Shown: positions 40,778-53,459 of the stretch, one piece after another
How positions within the stretch are numbered: the stretch's first letter is position 1
How the letters are laid out: each line of letters opens with the position of its first letter
Assembly: GCF_026262505.1 (NCBI RefSeq)
Contig: NC_067207.1
Coordinates: forward strand, 30,658,082 to 30,722,081
Direction: 5' to 3'
Length of the DNA: 64,000 nt
Origin: Trichomonas vaginalis G3
Lineage: Eukaryota > Parabasalia > Trichomonadida > Trichomonadidae
Translations under genes and position numbers: made by a program
The notes under the pieces: generated by a model
Told to the model about the DNA's origin: nothing
Seen by the model: the letters and a program-made list of their open reading frames with translations, nothing else
Database searches by the model: none

Positions 40778-41920
40778 GATCGAATTTGTATCACCTTTTT
40801 AGATTAAGCAGAAAGAATATCAAAAAATGTGCAGTACATCTTATAGTTATACTCATTTCTTTCTACTTCTATATCAATTTCTTCCTATTTTTAAAACAAC
40901 CCTTTCCATATTATAATTTTTATCAGAACTCACTACCATTTTCCCATGACTTAAATTCCGTTCGATCAAAGCTACTGATTTATCCATTATTTACAACAAT
41001 TAACAATACGATTTTAATAAAGATTTACAGATTTTCAACAAATGCTCAATAAGAATGCTATTATCGAAGAAATGCCAAAATTTATTGAATCATTACCTTT
41101 GATTATTCTACTAAATACAACATCAACAGAAAAAATTCAATTATTTTTGAAATCATTCTATAATTCGCAGGAGTTATCGTGGATGAAAACAAGAACGTTA
41201 ATAGAAAGATATCTTGCTCCTTTTCTTTCTTCTTATTTATTAACAGGTAAGAGATATTTTTATAATTTGGCAATAGATATTGCACAGCAGATATTATACA
41301 TATCAAAAGGAAATATATATAAATGTCAACTGATAAATCTCAAAAACAAAAAATGCAAAACAAATATCTTTGAAACTCAGTCTTCTTACTCGGACACTGC
41401 AGCAGGATACTTAGAAATGTATTCTTTATACTTTCTTACTCATAATGAACTTTATAAGAAAGTAGCAGAATCAATAATTTCAAATTCTTTGAAAATACAT
41501 GGATTTCATGATATCTCATTAGCAAGGAATATATATGTTGCTCACAAATATTTTAACGTCCCAATACCTCCTGAATTTAACATAAGTCAAATTGATATCA
41601 AAATAAGCCCAAAATATATCCCACTCCTTGAGACTGACTTTCATTTCAAACATAAACGAAAGTTAGAGAAGATCTTCAAAGATTTAATAGAGAATAATTC
41701 CATTTTGAGCCAATTTAATTTTGATCCTCTAATTCTAAGAATACTTAGATATAAAGGGTACTTCGATGTAGTAGATCATATTGATGGGATTTTTATGAAA
41801 ACTACTGATGATTTTTCAGTCAAAGCATTCAATATTTTATTATTTCAAAAAGAGTTTGATGAAATATATGAAAATATTGTTTTTAACTCAAGAGGTCATA
41901 TGATATATGTCTCGTCATAA
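40778..41920 (+). pseudogene. GH47-like (alpha-mannosidase-related) membrane protein gene, reduced
   Basis: Two plus frames: about 40,778-41,052, with one N-terminal membrane anchor (AVHLIVILISFYFYINFFLF), and 41,042-41,920 (292 codons). The second has the helical-hairpin order of GH47 mannosidases: an ERYLAPFLSSYLLTGKRYFY block like the family's GGLLSAYxLSGD, then SDTAAGYLEMYSLYFLTHNE like ADxGSxxLEFxxLSxLTGN. The full family needs ~450 residues, and the usual C-terminal catalytic blocks are not seen. The frames do not join and the first lacks an ATG, so it is probably a decaying gene. It may instead be a divergent non-enzymatic relative. Confidence 0.4.
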
Positions 41921-42243
41921 GCACATTTTGTTTCAATTATAAAGATTTCACAGTATCTTATTTTATTTGATAAAATTATTTGTTTTTGAAGCGATAAAGT
42001 CCTTTCTGGAGCCTTGTTTGGTGAAACTAACCCTTATAGATATGATATTTAGTAAGATAATCACCCCTAAAAAGTGTCAGAAAGGTGAATATTCTTTGGA
42101 AAATTTATAAATTTTTATCTCACCAAAATTTTAATTAGCAGGTTTTAAATGTTGCTCTTAACTGATTATTATTTTTGATTTTTAACAATTTTATCAATTT
42201 TGAAAAGAATAATATTTCCAACAATTTCGCATTTTTCCCGTCA
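41921..42243. other. Intergenic DNA, no gene seen
   Basis: A+T-rich spacer between two plus-strand genes. Nothing supported. Confidence 0.5.
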
Positions 42244-43940
42244 ATGACAGAGTTAATAAAACCAATAGATCGCGTAATTCAAGGCTTTCATTTTACAGTG
42301 TCGAACATTGTTGTTAAACAAGCAATTAATGGATTTTTCCTTTCTTATTACAGGAATTGTACTAAATTAGGTCTCAAATCCTCAAAATGCAATTTTAGTA
42401 TTCAAGGTCAATTTCTTAATACAGGCTTAATCGATCTTGAAAAGCTCAAAGAGCATTTCGTTGAAATTTTTCAGATACAGGCGATGAATTAAAGAGAAAG
42501 TCATTTATTTGGTCGACATTCCCAGCATTATGCCAATACAATATTTGCAACGAACCATCTGCGAAATCTTTGAAATTTTTGGAGATGAATTTAAATCATC
42601 CAAACTTACCTGATCTTATTGCATCAATGTGGATGAACAATTCATCTTTTATCTACAGTGTATTCCAAAGCATCTGTTCTTTTACTAGTGTTGCAGACGA
42701 AAATTTCAAACAAGTCAAAATTTCGAAAAGCCTTATAGAATCATTCTCCTACCTTACGGACTATAACATCAAGGCTTACAAACTCCTCGAAACTGATGAG
42801 AATAAGAAAAAATTCTTTGTAAATAATTTTTTGCCAAATCTTATAGAAGAATTCGCCCATTCGCAGTACAATGATGTTGACAACTTTGCTGATGTTAATT
42901 TTGGAGAAATTTTTGATGCAGTAAAAGATGAAATCGGAAAAGCTTACACAGAGCTTCCCAGCTTCAGAAATATATTCCCAGCTGAATATTGCATCAACCT
43001 AATATCACAGACAGACTATTCGATCCTCTTTGACCAACAAATTAAGAAACCAGATCATAAAAACCTCTACATCGTTAAGTATCCGGTAGAAGTGATCGGA
43101 ACAAACTTTGAAGAGATCAAAAAGTCATCAAAAGAAGATAAAAGGATCTTAGATCAACTTGAAGAATCGATTTACAACTTACAGATGGATATGGACCAAT
43201 ACCAAGCTTCCCTTTTAAGAAACTTCATTCACAAAGTTATTCCTTCAGAGAAAAATAAACTCAAAACTGATTATAACTTAATCAGGAAAAATATTCTGGA
43301 TTTATTCAAAACAGGTATCAATGCATCGATCGGAAAAATCATGAATACCCTCAGAAGCAAACTAATTACAAAGGATGATCTTAATTCCGATTCTTGGATC
43401 GCAGATTTCTTGGAATTCCACAATGACGTTGTTGCAAGCGAAATTCCAGTCTACTATCCACTTTTAGTAGCAATAATTGAGCTGAAGTTCATGAAATCTC
43501 GTGAAAATGTTCTTAATAACTTCAAATTCAATGCAGAAAATGATCCTCCTACCACATTCCAACCAGATTGTCCTTTTAAGAATGGAGAAACTAAGGAATG
43601 CCTTGAAAATGCATTTACAGTGTTGAGTACCTGTTTAATTAATTTGAATACGAACGCAGATCCGAATAAAGGTATTAAATACAATGATGCTGTTTTCTAT
43701 TTCGATACAATGTATGACTTCATTATATATAAACCAAATCCTGTTTCTCATGAGAATTTGAAAGAAAAGAAATACATTTCCACAGTTTTCCAGCGTTTAT
43801 TCAACTGTCGTCTATCTTTTGCAAATTACTTGAAGAGCTTCAGTAACCTCGCAAAGGATCCTGTCGAATTCCTCAGAATACCAAAAGAAATCGAAGAAAA
43901 TAATAGAAAATTAGCTGATAGTTTATCAAATGAATTCTAA
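42244..43940 (+). CDS. Unrecognised ~565-residue protein, one frame change near 42,465
   Basis: The first ATG gives MTELIKPIDRVIQGFHFTVS. The frame shifts once around 42,465, next to a T-run, and then stays open to 43,940; the bases between 42,483 and 42,570 read smoothly (DELKRKSFIWSTFPALCQYN) in the second frame. A single sequencing error in the homopolymer is the simplest reading. The protein is soluble and mostly helical, with a predicted coiled coil (KEDKRILDQLEESIYNLQMD) near the middle. No domain is recognised; some large trichomonad proteins of unknown function look like this. Confidence 0.5.
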
Positions 43941-45020
43941 TTATTCTTTATTACATTAAAATACCTTTTTATTTTCCTATAAAAATCTTTTTATCATTTT
44001 ATATAAAATGAAAATATGAAAGTTATGCCTTATATATGAGATTATTTGAAGTTATATAGAAATGGTCTATTATTCAATCCTATTTGGCCATTCAATTTAA
44101 ACCTAATATGAAATAAGTTAAAGGTACTGACACTTCAAATCTGTTATTAATTTTTCGATGTGGTTAAAATGGCAGATAGTATGGACAAATATAAAGCATA
44201 CTATGCAGAGAAAATAAAAATTCGTCTGTACGTTTTAGAGTTTGAATCAAATGAAATATCTTATAATTTTCTTATATTTTATCTAAAAATTTAAATTTTG
44301 ACACGAGACTGCCTCATTTTGCGAAATTATAACGACAAAAATGTATATTAATTAGCATAAAAATTAATTTTACTAACAATTTGTCAATATGGGGGTGATC
44401 TAATTTCTCAATAATTTCTTCAAACATGTGTCTTGTACATCATATTCCATTCCGAATGCTTTTTATTGCATAACACTAGCAGGAATGACATTCAAAATAA
44501 AAAAAAATTGCAGTAAGAATTAAGCTCAATTGGAGAAATTCTGTTACAATGCAATATATACTGATATAATACTCAAACAAAAGTTTTTTTCATATTAAAT
44601 ATCTCAAATAAGTTTGATCTTATAATTAAACAAAGATCGAGAAAAGTGCTGGGAAATATATCTTAAGGTAAAAAATCTAGCGTTTATGGGAAACGAGATT
44701 TGGATTATATATATATAATTCCTGAAAGGCCAACAAGGTGGAGATATATTCATACAGACAGTTTGCATAAGGACTTCTACAAGAGAATATGTTGCATATA
44801 CTGTGGAGAATAAGTTGATTTGATGTTCTGAGATATTATCCAAATTTAGAAGATTTAAATGCAATATTATTGATATTTTACTCTCTGATTTCCCTTCCTC
44901 ATATTTTAGTCTTTTCAACCAGAATAAGCCATCATATTATAATGGATCATGCTTGAATACTTGTAATATGATGAGTTAACAATCAATTTCACTTTGTGGG
45001 GAAAAAAGTGTCAAGTTTTG
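43941..45020. other. Intergenic DNA, no gene seen
   Basis: About 1.1 kb, A+T-rich. The minus-strand ORF at 44,604-44,918 has no convincing features. Confidence 0.5.
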
Positions 45021-45856
45021 ATGAGTTCTTGGCAGAGGGTTGGATTTATGAATGGAAATGCCAGCCATAAAACTAACGAATCTAAAGCTGAGCAGATGAT
45101 GTCTACTGACATTTACGAAAAAGTTTTTAAATCATCATTCGAAATTGTTAGACAAAATCTAGACAACGGAAGCTATAAAAATCTAGATGTTCAGCCATAT
45201 ATTGACAGATTAACATTTTTCTTGGAGTCATTGCCAGACAACGATTTTAAATCCTTCAATATTCTCACACCAAACTTCGATACATATCAAGAAAGAGCAT
45301 CAATTATAATTAAATTTTGGCCGGAATACTTTTCTATTGAAGATAAAACAGATAAACGCATAGAATTCGAATATAAACACACATTTGTCCAATTTTACAA
45401 GATTTGGAGAAGTGTAAAATAGGTAAGATGTTTTATACTTTACTTTCGAATTTCAAATTAGAATTTATTAACGGAAAAATCATTACTTCTATTATTGACT
45501 TCAGAAATACACCAGAGCAGTATTTTTTTGCAGAACTAAGCATATCTTCAGACTTTATTAGATCTGATTTCAAAAATACCGATTATCTCACAAGTGAAAA
45601 AATTTTTATCGATTTAACTAATAAAAATATATGTACTGATCCATCTCCTGATGTTTCTAGATATAATAGTATTCTAGACTGGAGAGAAAAGATGTGGATT
45701 CCTCTTAGATTTGAAGATTACAGATTTCATCCTCCTGAAAAACCTTTCAAACTTGCTGGAACTAATGTTCGCATTTTGAATATTAAATCCGAAGCGTTTC
45801 CGCTTAAAAATGATAATATTACTATTAATATTAACACGAATATTTCTTTTTTGTAA
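45021..45856 (+). CDS. Unrecognised ~280-residue protein in two overlapping frames
   Basis: Frame one (45,021-45,422) starts MSSWQRVGFMNGNASHKTNE. Frame two (45,404-45,856) starts at an overlapping ATG and reads GKMFYTLLSNFKLEFINGKI. The 19-bp overlap in a -1 relation, and similar composition, suggest one gene with a one-base difference rather than two. The first half is helical, the second strand-rich. No family recognised. Confidence 0.4.
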
Positions 45857-46073
45857 ATGAAATATGATTTTGTTGTTCTCTATACTAAATACTATCATGA
45901 AATTATTCTTAATAATCTTTTTTGAATATCAAAATGAAAACAGATCTTATTGATTTCATTTTTTTAAGACATTAAGTATAGAATAGAAATTTCTATTAAC
46001 ACTTGGTCATGCGTACAAAATATGTCAAGGATGAAATGCTTTTGAAGAGGTAGAATGTAATTCCAGTTATTAT

Positions 46074-46997
46074 AAAGGTGACCAAACTATTTTTTGAAAG
46101 TCCGCCATAACTTTAATGGTACTATTTCAGCGTGTACAATGAATACAAAAATTCTAAGAGTGCCACATAAAATAGTACTTTAGACTTGAGTTAATGCTAC
46201 CAAGCAAATGTTAAAAAGATGACTTTAGTGTTTTGATAATCAAAGATTAAAATCATTATTGTCTAAATCAATAATCATAACGACAGAAGTTAATGTTTTT
46301 TCATAAGTGCTTTAAATCCACTTTTAAAAGTATACCTCAAAAATCAAAATATCAAAAAAAAATTGGCCGATAGGTTTGGCTTTAATTTTTGTCTGCTTTT
46401 ATGATTTGATATGGATGTTATAATTTTAAAAGTTGAGCCAAATTCACCAATAGATTTTTGAGATTTGCAAATACTCAATAATTTTCAGCGTGTTATCTTT
46501 TATTAAAAGAACTATTTGGTTTCAGTATCATATAAATTGATATTTACTTTCTATTTGAACCTTCATTTAGCTAATGATTTAATAATACAGATTTCATCTA
46601 GTCCTTATAAGAGAATTTTGAATTTGTTATAATAAAAAAACAAACAGATATAGCTTACACTTCTATAATAAAGATACCTTTTATAGAAATCAGTATGAAA
46701 TGTGTTTTGGCTTATTGGAAGCATATCAGACATAATCGCCATAATCAAAAAATCTATATACCCAATAAGTAATAAATTTGTCGATATAGATTTTCCATAA
46801 AATTAGTTTTTAGTCTGATCTTAAAATAAATTTAATTTTTTATAAAAAAAAATCACATTTAAAAGTACCTTTTTAGTAGCTCGAAATCCTGTTGGTGGAT
46901 TTCGGGCGTACTTCAAAATTAGCTTTTCTTCTACATATGCAAGCTATATTTTAAATATGGAGCAAATCGGATCGGCGAAAGGAGTTTAGTCACCTTT
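46074..46997. mobile_element. Non-autonomous DNA transposon with 8-bp TSD (hAT-type size)
   Basis: Starts AAAGGTGACCAAACT and ends AGTTTAGTCACCTTT, inverted copies with one mismatch in 15. It is flanked by perfect 8-bp direct repeats GTTATTAT at 46,066-46,073 and 46,998-47,005. It is 924 bp long with no transposase ORF. An 8-bp duplication is typical of the hAT superfamily, though the terminal bases are not the usual CAGGG. Confidence 0.75.
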
Positions 46998-48062
46998 GTT
47001 ATTATTGTAAAAAATTGTTTTGCAAACTTGAATTTTGAAATGGTGCTTTAGATTACTATATTATGCTGATTTTGGTGATAGATTCATTACATCCACAAGC
47101 AAATTTAAAAATTGTTTTTAAATTTTCTTAATCCAAATTCTCTCAATTTTCTGAGGCTTTCAAATTTTACCCTTAAAATTATACAGTTGATATTTTACCA
47201 TTTAGTACTTAGCTCTCCAAATGATATTTGGGAATCATACTTCAGCGGACAGTCTCCATACGAACATACATCGAATCAAGTTCTTCGCAAATGCAAAATA
47301 ATTCACGTTCATGATGTATTTTTTACAGGCCATACTAGTCAAATTATCAATATCTACGACGAACAAAATAATGATTATGTAACTTTAATCTCTAATTGCG
47401 TTTTTGATTCAAATTCCATTTCTGATGGTAATGTCTGGGGCGGAAATATTCGCCAACAAACCGGTCAGTGCGTTCAGTATCGTGTCTGCAGTATTAATTC
47501 TAGAGGCGTTGCAAAATACCCACATTCATACATTTCTACACTTCGCGATAAAATATATAAAAACTACTTAAATGAATCGACAATCACTGAAAGTCAAGGT
47601 GATACCGGACCAATACTACAACATTATGGCGACAATATTATTCAAAATGTAAACATTTCTTATTCATTTACGAACTCTGATAATTCTGTTTATAATATTG
47701 GAGGAGATTATACTATAGATGCTAGAGTTTTATATTCAAATTTTGCAAACAACACAGCTACTCATAATAATTGCTTACGTCATTTTGATTACCGAACAAA
47801 TATTTCTCATTGTAATATTATTTCAAACAAATGCTCAAAATCTGAAACAGACAAGTTTAATGGAGTTATTTATTCAATAAAAATTGTAATTATACGAGAT
47901 AGTGTTTTCGCCAGTAATGAAGGTTATTCACTTTTTTATGCAGATACTCAATCATCATCTATTGGCATTTTTCTTGTTTCGTTCAAAAATATGACAATAG
48001 ATAGGGATGCGACGGTTTTACGCCATGACCGTTTAAAAATAGAATAATACGCCATTTTTGGG

Positions 48063-48101
48063 GCCGAATGGCGGCTACTTCGTACCCGCCATTCGGCCGA
48101 A
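48063..48101. repeat. Hairpin with 13-bp arms inside the MULE
   Basis: GGCCGAATGGCGG pairs perfectly with CCGCCATTCGGCC; the intervening CTACTTCGTAC can extend the stem with a TTC loop. Confidence 0.8.
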
Positions 48102-48304
48102 TAACAAAACAATACAAAATTATTCCGTCCTTTTTCTTTCTTTCTTTCTCTTTTTTTCTCTCTCTTTCTTTTCTCTTTCCTCTTTTTACTCCTCTTTCTC
48201 TTTTCATCATTAAACGTAGAAAGATATATTAATATTATTTTAAAATTAAAAAAAAATAAAGAAAGTATAATAAGTAATTATTTAGTTATCGATATATATA
48301 TGTA

Positions 48305-48710
48305 AAGTGATAATCTGAGGATAATCTGAGGAGTTTGAGGATAATCTGAGCATAATCTGAGGAGGAGTCTGAGGATTAGACCGATGAGTAGTTTGAGGAT
48401 AATCTGAGGAGGAGTCTGAGGATTAGACTGAGGAGTAGTTTGAGGATAATCTGAGGAGTAGTTTGAGGATAATCTGAGGAGTAGTTTCAGGAGTAGTCTG
48501 AGGACTAGTCTGATGAGGAGGACTCTAAGGAGTAGTCTGAAGAGTAGTCTCAGGAGGAAGATCTGAGGAGGAGTCTTATGAGGAAGATCTGAGGAGTAGT
48601 CTGATGAGGAGGGGTCTAAGGAGTAGTCTGAGGATGATGAGTAATCTGATAAGGAGTAGTCTGAGGATGATCTGAGGAGAACCTGATGACTAGTCTAGGA
48701 GTGGTCTAAT
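48305..48710. repeat. G-rich degenerate minisatellite inside the MULE
   Basis: About 400 bp built of shuffled words CTGAGGAGTAGT, TTGAGGATAAT and CTGAGGATGAT, unit ~12 bp, with frequent GGAGG clusters. Confidence 0.85.
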
Positions 48711-51014
48711 AAAAATGTAAAATATTTTCAAAGAAAAAATTCTATGAATTTTATATTTTAATTCTTAGCATTATACTGAATAAAATAAACATAAATATCA
48801 AAATTTGAAATTGAACACGCCAAAAAATTGATAATCCACATTCAATATTTTGTAAGTGGCGTACTTTTTGAATACTCGCCATACGCCTTGGAGTTCTCAA
48901 TTTTGAATTCGCCTTTATTTGGGCGACCTCAGAAAAATACGCCATTAAGAAAATATTGTATGAGATTTTAAATTTGAACACGCTCTACCTTAAGGAATTA
49001 AATTTATTAAGATATATTTATATATAATAAACGATTACTTAAAAAAAAGTATTTCATCGCTTATGTAAGTTTCAAAAAAATCACGAAAATAAAAAAATCA
49101 AGATTAAGATTTGATTTTTAATTTTTGAATTTCTCAAATGGCGAAATTTTTGGGCGAACAAAAAAAATGTACGCCCGGTCAAATGGCGTGTTTAACGCAT
49201 CCCTAGACAATAGATATTTCACAACAAAAAATGTTGGCAATGTAATTATAAATAACGACGTTACAAATCCAAAACATATTGACATTGCACATTTTGTTAC
49301 AGCGCATTGCTATGCAGATTACCAATTAATTTATTTGAAAGGTATTTCAATTGATAAAAATAAATAAATATTTGGGGAAGATATAAATATCACTATCACT
49401 CTTGAATTTGATCAAGACATTAAAGGACAATATCAACTTAAAATTAGAATTGATAATATGAATTATACATCCAATATAGAAACAAAACTTACTAATAAAG
49501 TTTCATTTCCCATTGGCATTCCTCCCAATTTATCAAACGGGGAGCATCTAATTACCTGCAACATATTATATACAGATAATCTGAAATCAAATACAGTTTC
49601 AATAGCATTTTATTATGAAATACCTTTAACTATGACTTTAGAAAAACTCAAACAAAATCATTTCAACAAAACTATAGATAGCGGTATCCAAATTAATGGA
49701 AGGGGAATTTGTCCATCAGATTTAAATCTCAGATGTAGTATTGGAAATGAACTTGCTAACTTTCATAGCATAATAACATGGAATTCAAATCACACATTTA
49801 GTTTTTCTGGAAACTGTTCTTTTCCACAAACAATATCTAATGAAGGCAATTATATATTGGAAGTCTGGGCCCAATCAGATAATAAATCCATAAAAGTAAA
49901 ATCTGAGCTATTCAAATTCTATAGAAACTTTCCGATTCTAAGGGAATTTCATACAGACAAAGACAGATATGTACACAAAAATGATAGTGTAATTTTGGTT
50001 TCAGGAAGCGTTTCAGATTTTGACATAATTGACAATATCACAGTTACAGGAACAATTGTTGAAGGCATAAATTACACTAGTCAAGTTAATATCAAGAGCA
50101 ATTCTAATTATCCTTTTGAACTCAGCATTCCTATTCCTAATAATCTTTCGTCTGGAGAACATCAACTTATCATTAAATGCTGTGACAATACTAATAAATG
50201 TGTTTCAGGTAATAAAACATTTAATTACGAATACAATAGTCCAGTTCTAACAGTTTCAAATCTAAGTAATCGAACATTTTTTCACAATATAGATAACATA
50301 ATTCCAGTTTCAGGTACTGTTTCAGATTTCGATGGTGATGTCGATTTTAGTTTTACCTATAGTATTGACGGAAATTCAGACAATTATATGCCAATATCAG
50401 CAGATAGTCCATTCAGTATCGATATTTCTATTCCAGATAATCTTTCACAAGGAAAACATCGTATTTCCATAGTATGTTGTGATAATCATGGTTGTTGTGT
50501 TTCAGACAATACAGAATTCAATTACGAGTATAACAAGCCAGAAATTAAAATTATCGAAGGACCATCATTACCTGTTTATATTAACAGGGATAATTTTATT
50601 AAATTCGTTCTTAATGTTTTAGATATTGATGGAAATAGCAATATTAGTATTTATCACGATCTCAATCACACAATCGGAAATCTTGTTAACATTAGTCTTC
50701 ATAATAAAACAGCCCAAAAAGTTGAATATTATATTCCAATTACAAGCGAAATTAATATTGGTGAATGTGAAATTCAGTTTCATGCAGTTGATGAATATGA
50801 TCTATATTCTAATCAAGAAAAAATCATTATAAAATTTGAAAAATACATATCAGAAGATCTACATATATACTCTTTTACGAAACGAAGAAGACATTGATAT
50901 GGTTGCTTTATATTACTAGATCTGCTTTCAGAAATAAAACATGTATTTGCCATACATATACACAGGCTTTGCAGCCATAAATAGAAGATATCGAAATATT
51001 AATTGTATTCTTCA

Positions 51015-51479
51015 TGGATTACAAAGATAAATTTGAACAAATTCCTAAAGAACGTGACCAGAATGAAAAGGAACCGAATAAATCAATATTCGAGAAATCA
51101 AAGTTCATTAAGGTCAATTTTGATCCATGTCAGATTTATTATGATTTTAAATCTGCCTTTAATTAAGAAAACATAGATCTGGTCAAAGATATCTAAGTTT
51201 TCATTATATTTCACAGATATATCATCTAATTCCACAAATGATTACAGAGCAATTATTGGATTGTATAAGTCCATGAATATACCTTTCAACTTAGCAGAAC
51301 AGATATTGCATACCTTATATGACATGGTTGTTTTCTCAGAACAGAAATTTATCTTCATGACTCAGTTTTATAACATAATTCCAGTTTTGAGTGCACCAGA
51401 TTTAGTAATATATTTAATTGATGATGATAGTTCAGAAGATTCTTCGACATGTTTCTTGTTCAATGAAATTTTTGATTGA
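51015..51479 (+). pseudogene. Unrecognised small gene remnant
   Basis: Two plus-frame pieces, MDYKDKFEQIPKERDQNEKE (51,015-51,166) and FNLAEQILHTLYDMVVFSEQ...IYLIDDDSSEDSS (to 51,479), lie in the same frame separated by stop codons. Helical, acidic C-terminus. Likely a decayed host gene. Confidence 0.35.
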
Positions 51480-52280
51480 CAATTTGAAGCAGAGGATTAA
51501 TAATATATTGTTTGTTTGTATTAAATTAAAACTTTTGTTTGAAATTTCATGAAATTATTATTATTTTTTGAAATCTCCTACTTCAAGAGACTAAATAACG
51601 AAGTATATTAAATAAATAAGAAATTGAAAGATACATTGAAGAGAAATTATATAACTGATAAGAATAACATTATGAATTCAAAATGATAAAACAAAAGAAC
51701 CGAAATCTTGATAAGCTAAAGACAAAATACATAAATACTAATTTTGGAATTTATCTTTAAATAAGCATTTATTCATATATTTCACCTTTATTCAATTTTT
51801 CCAAAATTATTATCAAAAATCATCTAAAATCAGGAAAAGTATCCGAAATATCCTAGAAAATCAATTCATTACGTTAAATCTCCCAAGATATGATTATTTT
51901 TTATGGCAATTCAAGAAATGAATAACAAATAGCAAATCTTTGAAATAAGGTAGTGTCGAAAGATACTTCAATAACTGCCAATCATATCTCTTTTCTGATA
52001 TAGTTGTGAACTTTACAAATATCATTTAAGAGTAACATTTTTAATGGTCCAAATAATGTGTAATGAAATATATATAACAAAATTGTTGAAAACAGACATT
52101 TATCACGGGTTTTCAATTTCGAACTTTTTGAAAATTCTTTGTTTATAACCGTAACTAATTGTGTTGTATTGTTGTATAATTCCAAATCCTTGAACATTTC
52201 AGTTACGATGATTGTATTCAATTTTGTTTTCGGTTTTTCTTCAATTTTAAATTGCTTGACCAATGAATAAAATCTTCTAC
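51480..52280. other. A+T-rich intergenic DNA, no gene seen
   Basis: Nothing supported on either strand; the minus ORF at 51,982-52,329 partly overlaps the plus-strand pseudogene that follows and is a shadow. Confidence 0.5.
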
Positions 52281-53450
52281 AAGTGATGATTGGAAACAAT
52301 TTTTCGACGGATTTAATCCTAAAGACCACACATCAAATACAAAACTAGATAGTCAAATTGGAAATTTTCATGTTCACGAAGTTTTATTTAAAAATCACAA
52401 CGCACAGATTATAAAACTCAGTGAACATAATCTGTTTTTGATTCAAACAATGCTGGAAATTCACAGGGTGGAAATATTTACCAAAATCTTGGTCAAATTG
52501 TTCAATATCGCGTTTGCATTATTAATCCTATTGTTAATAGAGATACTCTTTATGCACACTCATATGAATTATAATGATGGATTGACTCATATGAACCAAG
52601 GGAATTTAATATAAAGAATCAATATCAATATCATTATTCGATCACAATTCCAAATAATTTAGCTATTGGGAATCACACAATTTATGCATATTTCAGTAAT
52701 AGCAAATACCCGAAATCAAACATTGTTTCAAATCGTTTTCAATATGATGTTTCACATGAAATTCATCCGCCATTTCAAAATTTTCCTTTCCGCCATAATA
52801 GAAAAAGGTGATAATAATTAGTCTATAATTCCAAAAGAATATAAAACGATGCTCTCTAATATTTTTATGTTTGGGCCCAATCAGATAATAAATCCATATA
52901 AGTAAATTCTGAGCTATTCAAATTCTGTAGAACCTTTCCGATTCTAAGGGAATTTCATACAGACAAAGAAAGATATTGTCACAAAAATGATAGTGTAATT
53001 TTGGTTTCAGATATTGACCTAGTCGATATTGTAAATGTTACAGGAATTGTTGAAGGCATTAGTTGCACTAGTCAAGTTAAAATCAATAGTAATATCATTT
53101 TGCCTTTTAACATCATCATTCCTATTCCTAATAACCTTGCGTCTGGAGAACATCAACTTAATACTAATTGTTCAGATGTTGATGGAAATAGCAATATTAG
53201 TATTTATCAATAACACAATCAGAAATCTTGTTCATATTAGTCTTCCTAATGAAACAGCTCAAGTAATTAAATATTATATTCCAATTACTAACGAAATTAA
53301 TATTGGTGAATGCGAAATCCAGTTTTATGCAATTTATGAAAATAATCTTAAATCAGATATAGAAGGAATCAATGCAAAATTTGAAATATATATATATATC
53401 AGAAGATCCACATATATACTCTTTTACAAATCGAAGAAATCATTGATCTA
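52281..53450 (+). pseudogene. Third PNDIW-family surface protein copy, heavily decayed
   Basis: Plus-frame pieces read SDDWKQFFDGFNPKDHTSNT, NFHVHEVLFKNHNAQIIKL and YQNLGQIVQYRVCIINPIV. All are counterparts of the gene at 47.2 kb (IWESYFSGQSPYEHTSNQ, IHVHDVFFTGHTSQIINI, RQQTGQCVQYRVCSIN). From 52,862 the DNA is a near copy of 49,862 onward (GGGCCCAATCAGATAATAAA and following), then Ig-like repeat fragments to 53,450. Many frame changes and losses. A tandem segmental duplication of the Ig-repeat gene, older or less constrained than its neighbour. Confidence 0.7.
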
Positions 53451-53459
53451 GTTGCTGTG

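Larger units (their letters stand above)
48002..49205. mobile_element. Mutator-like (MULE) non-autonomous element with 9-bp TSD
   Basis: Termini TAGGGATGCG and CGCATCCCTA are perfect 10-bp inverted repeats that continue imperfectly for ~15 bp (ACGCCAT/ATGGCGT). The element is bracketed by 9-bp direct repeats GACAATAGA at 47,993-48,001 and 49,206-49,214. A 9-bp duplication is characteristic of Mutator-like elements, which are known in Trichomonas. It is 1204 bp long with no transposase. Inside are a long hairpin (48,061-48,101), a G-rich tandem repeat and several GGCGT/ACGCC words in both orientations. Confidence 0.85.
47160..50897 (+). pseudogene. PNDIW-family surface protein with Ig-like repeats, interrupted
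   Basis: The first part reads SSPNDIWESYFSGQSPYEHT and continues with beta-helix-type Asn/Ser-rich repeats. The gene is split by a transposon at 48,002-49,205 and resumes at 49,206 (DNRYFTTKNVGNVIINNDVT). A TAA at 49,365 interrupts the frame. From about 49,400 come at least four Ig/cadherin-like repeats, each with a (P/S)VSGTVSDFDG-type start and an IPIPNNLSSGEHQL-type end. The two sides of the transposon are in different frames even after removing it and one duplication, and there is no ATG before PNDIW. It is a dead copy of a long adhesin-like surface protein. Confidence 0.7.

Noticed and set aside
42175-42243. Longer N-terminus for the 42-kb gene
   Set aside because: It begins at TTG, not ATG; the first ATG is at 42,244.
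46870-46920. tRNA-like fold
   Set aside because: A short inverted repeat (CGAAATCC/GGATTTCG) is present, but there is no cloverleaf, T-loop or acceptor pairing.
48305-48710. Telomere-like or G-quadruplex array
   Set aside because: G-rich, but the GG and GAGGAG runs are too short and irregular for a four-stranded motif, and it does not match telomere repeats.
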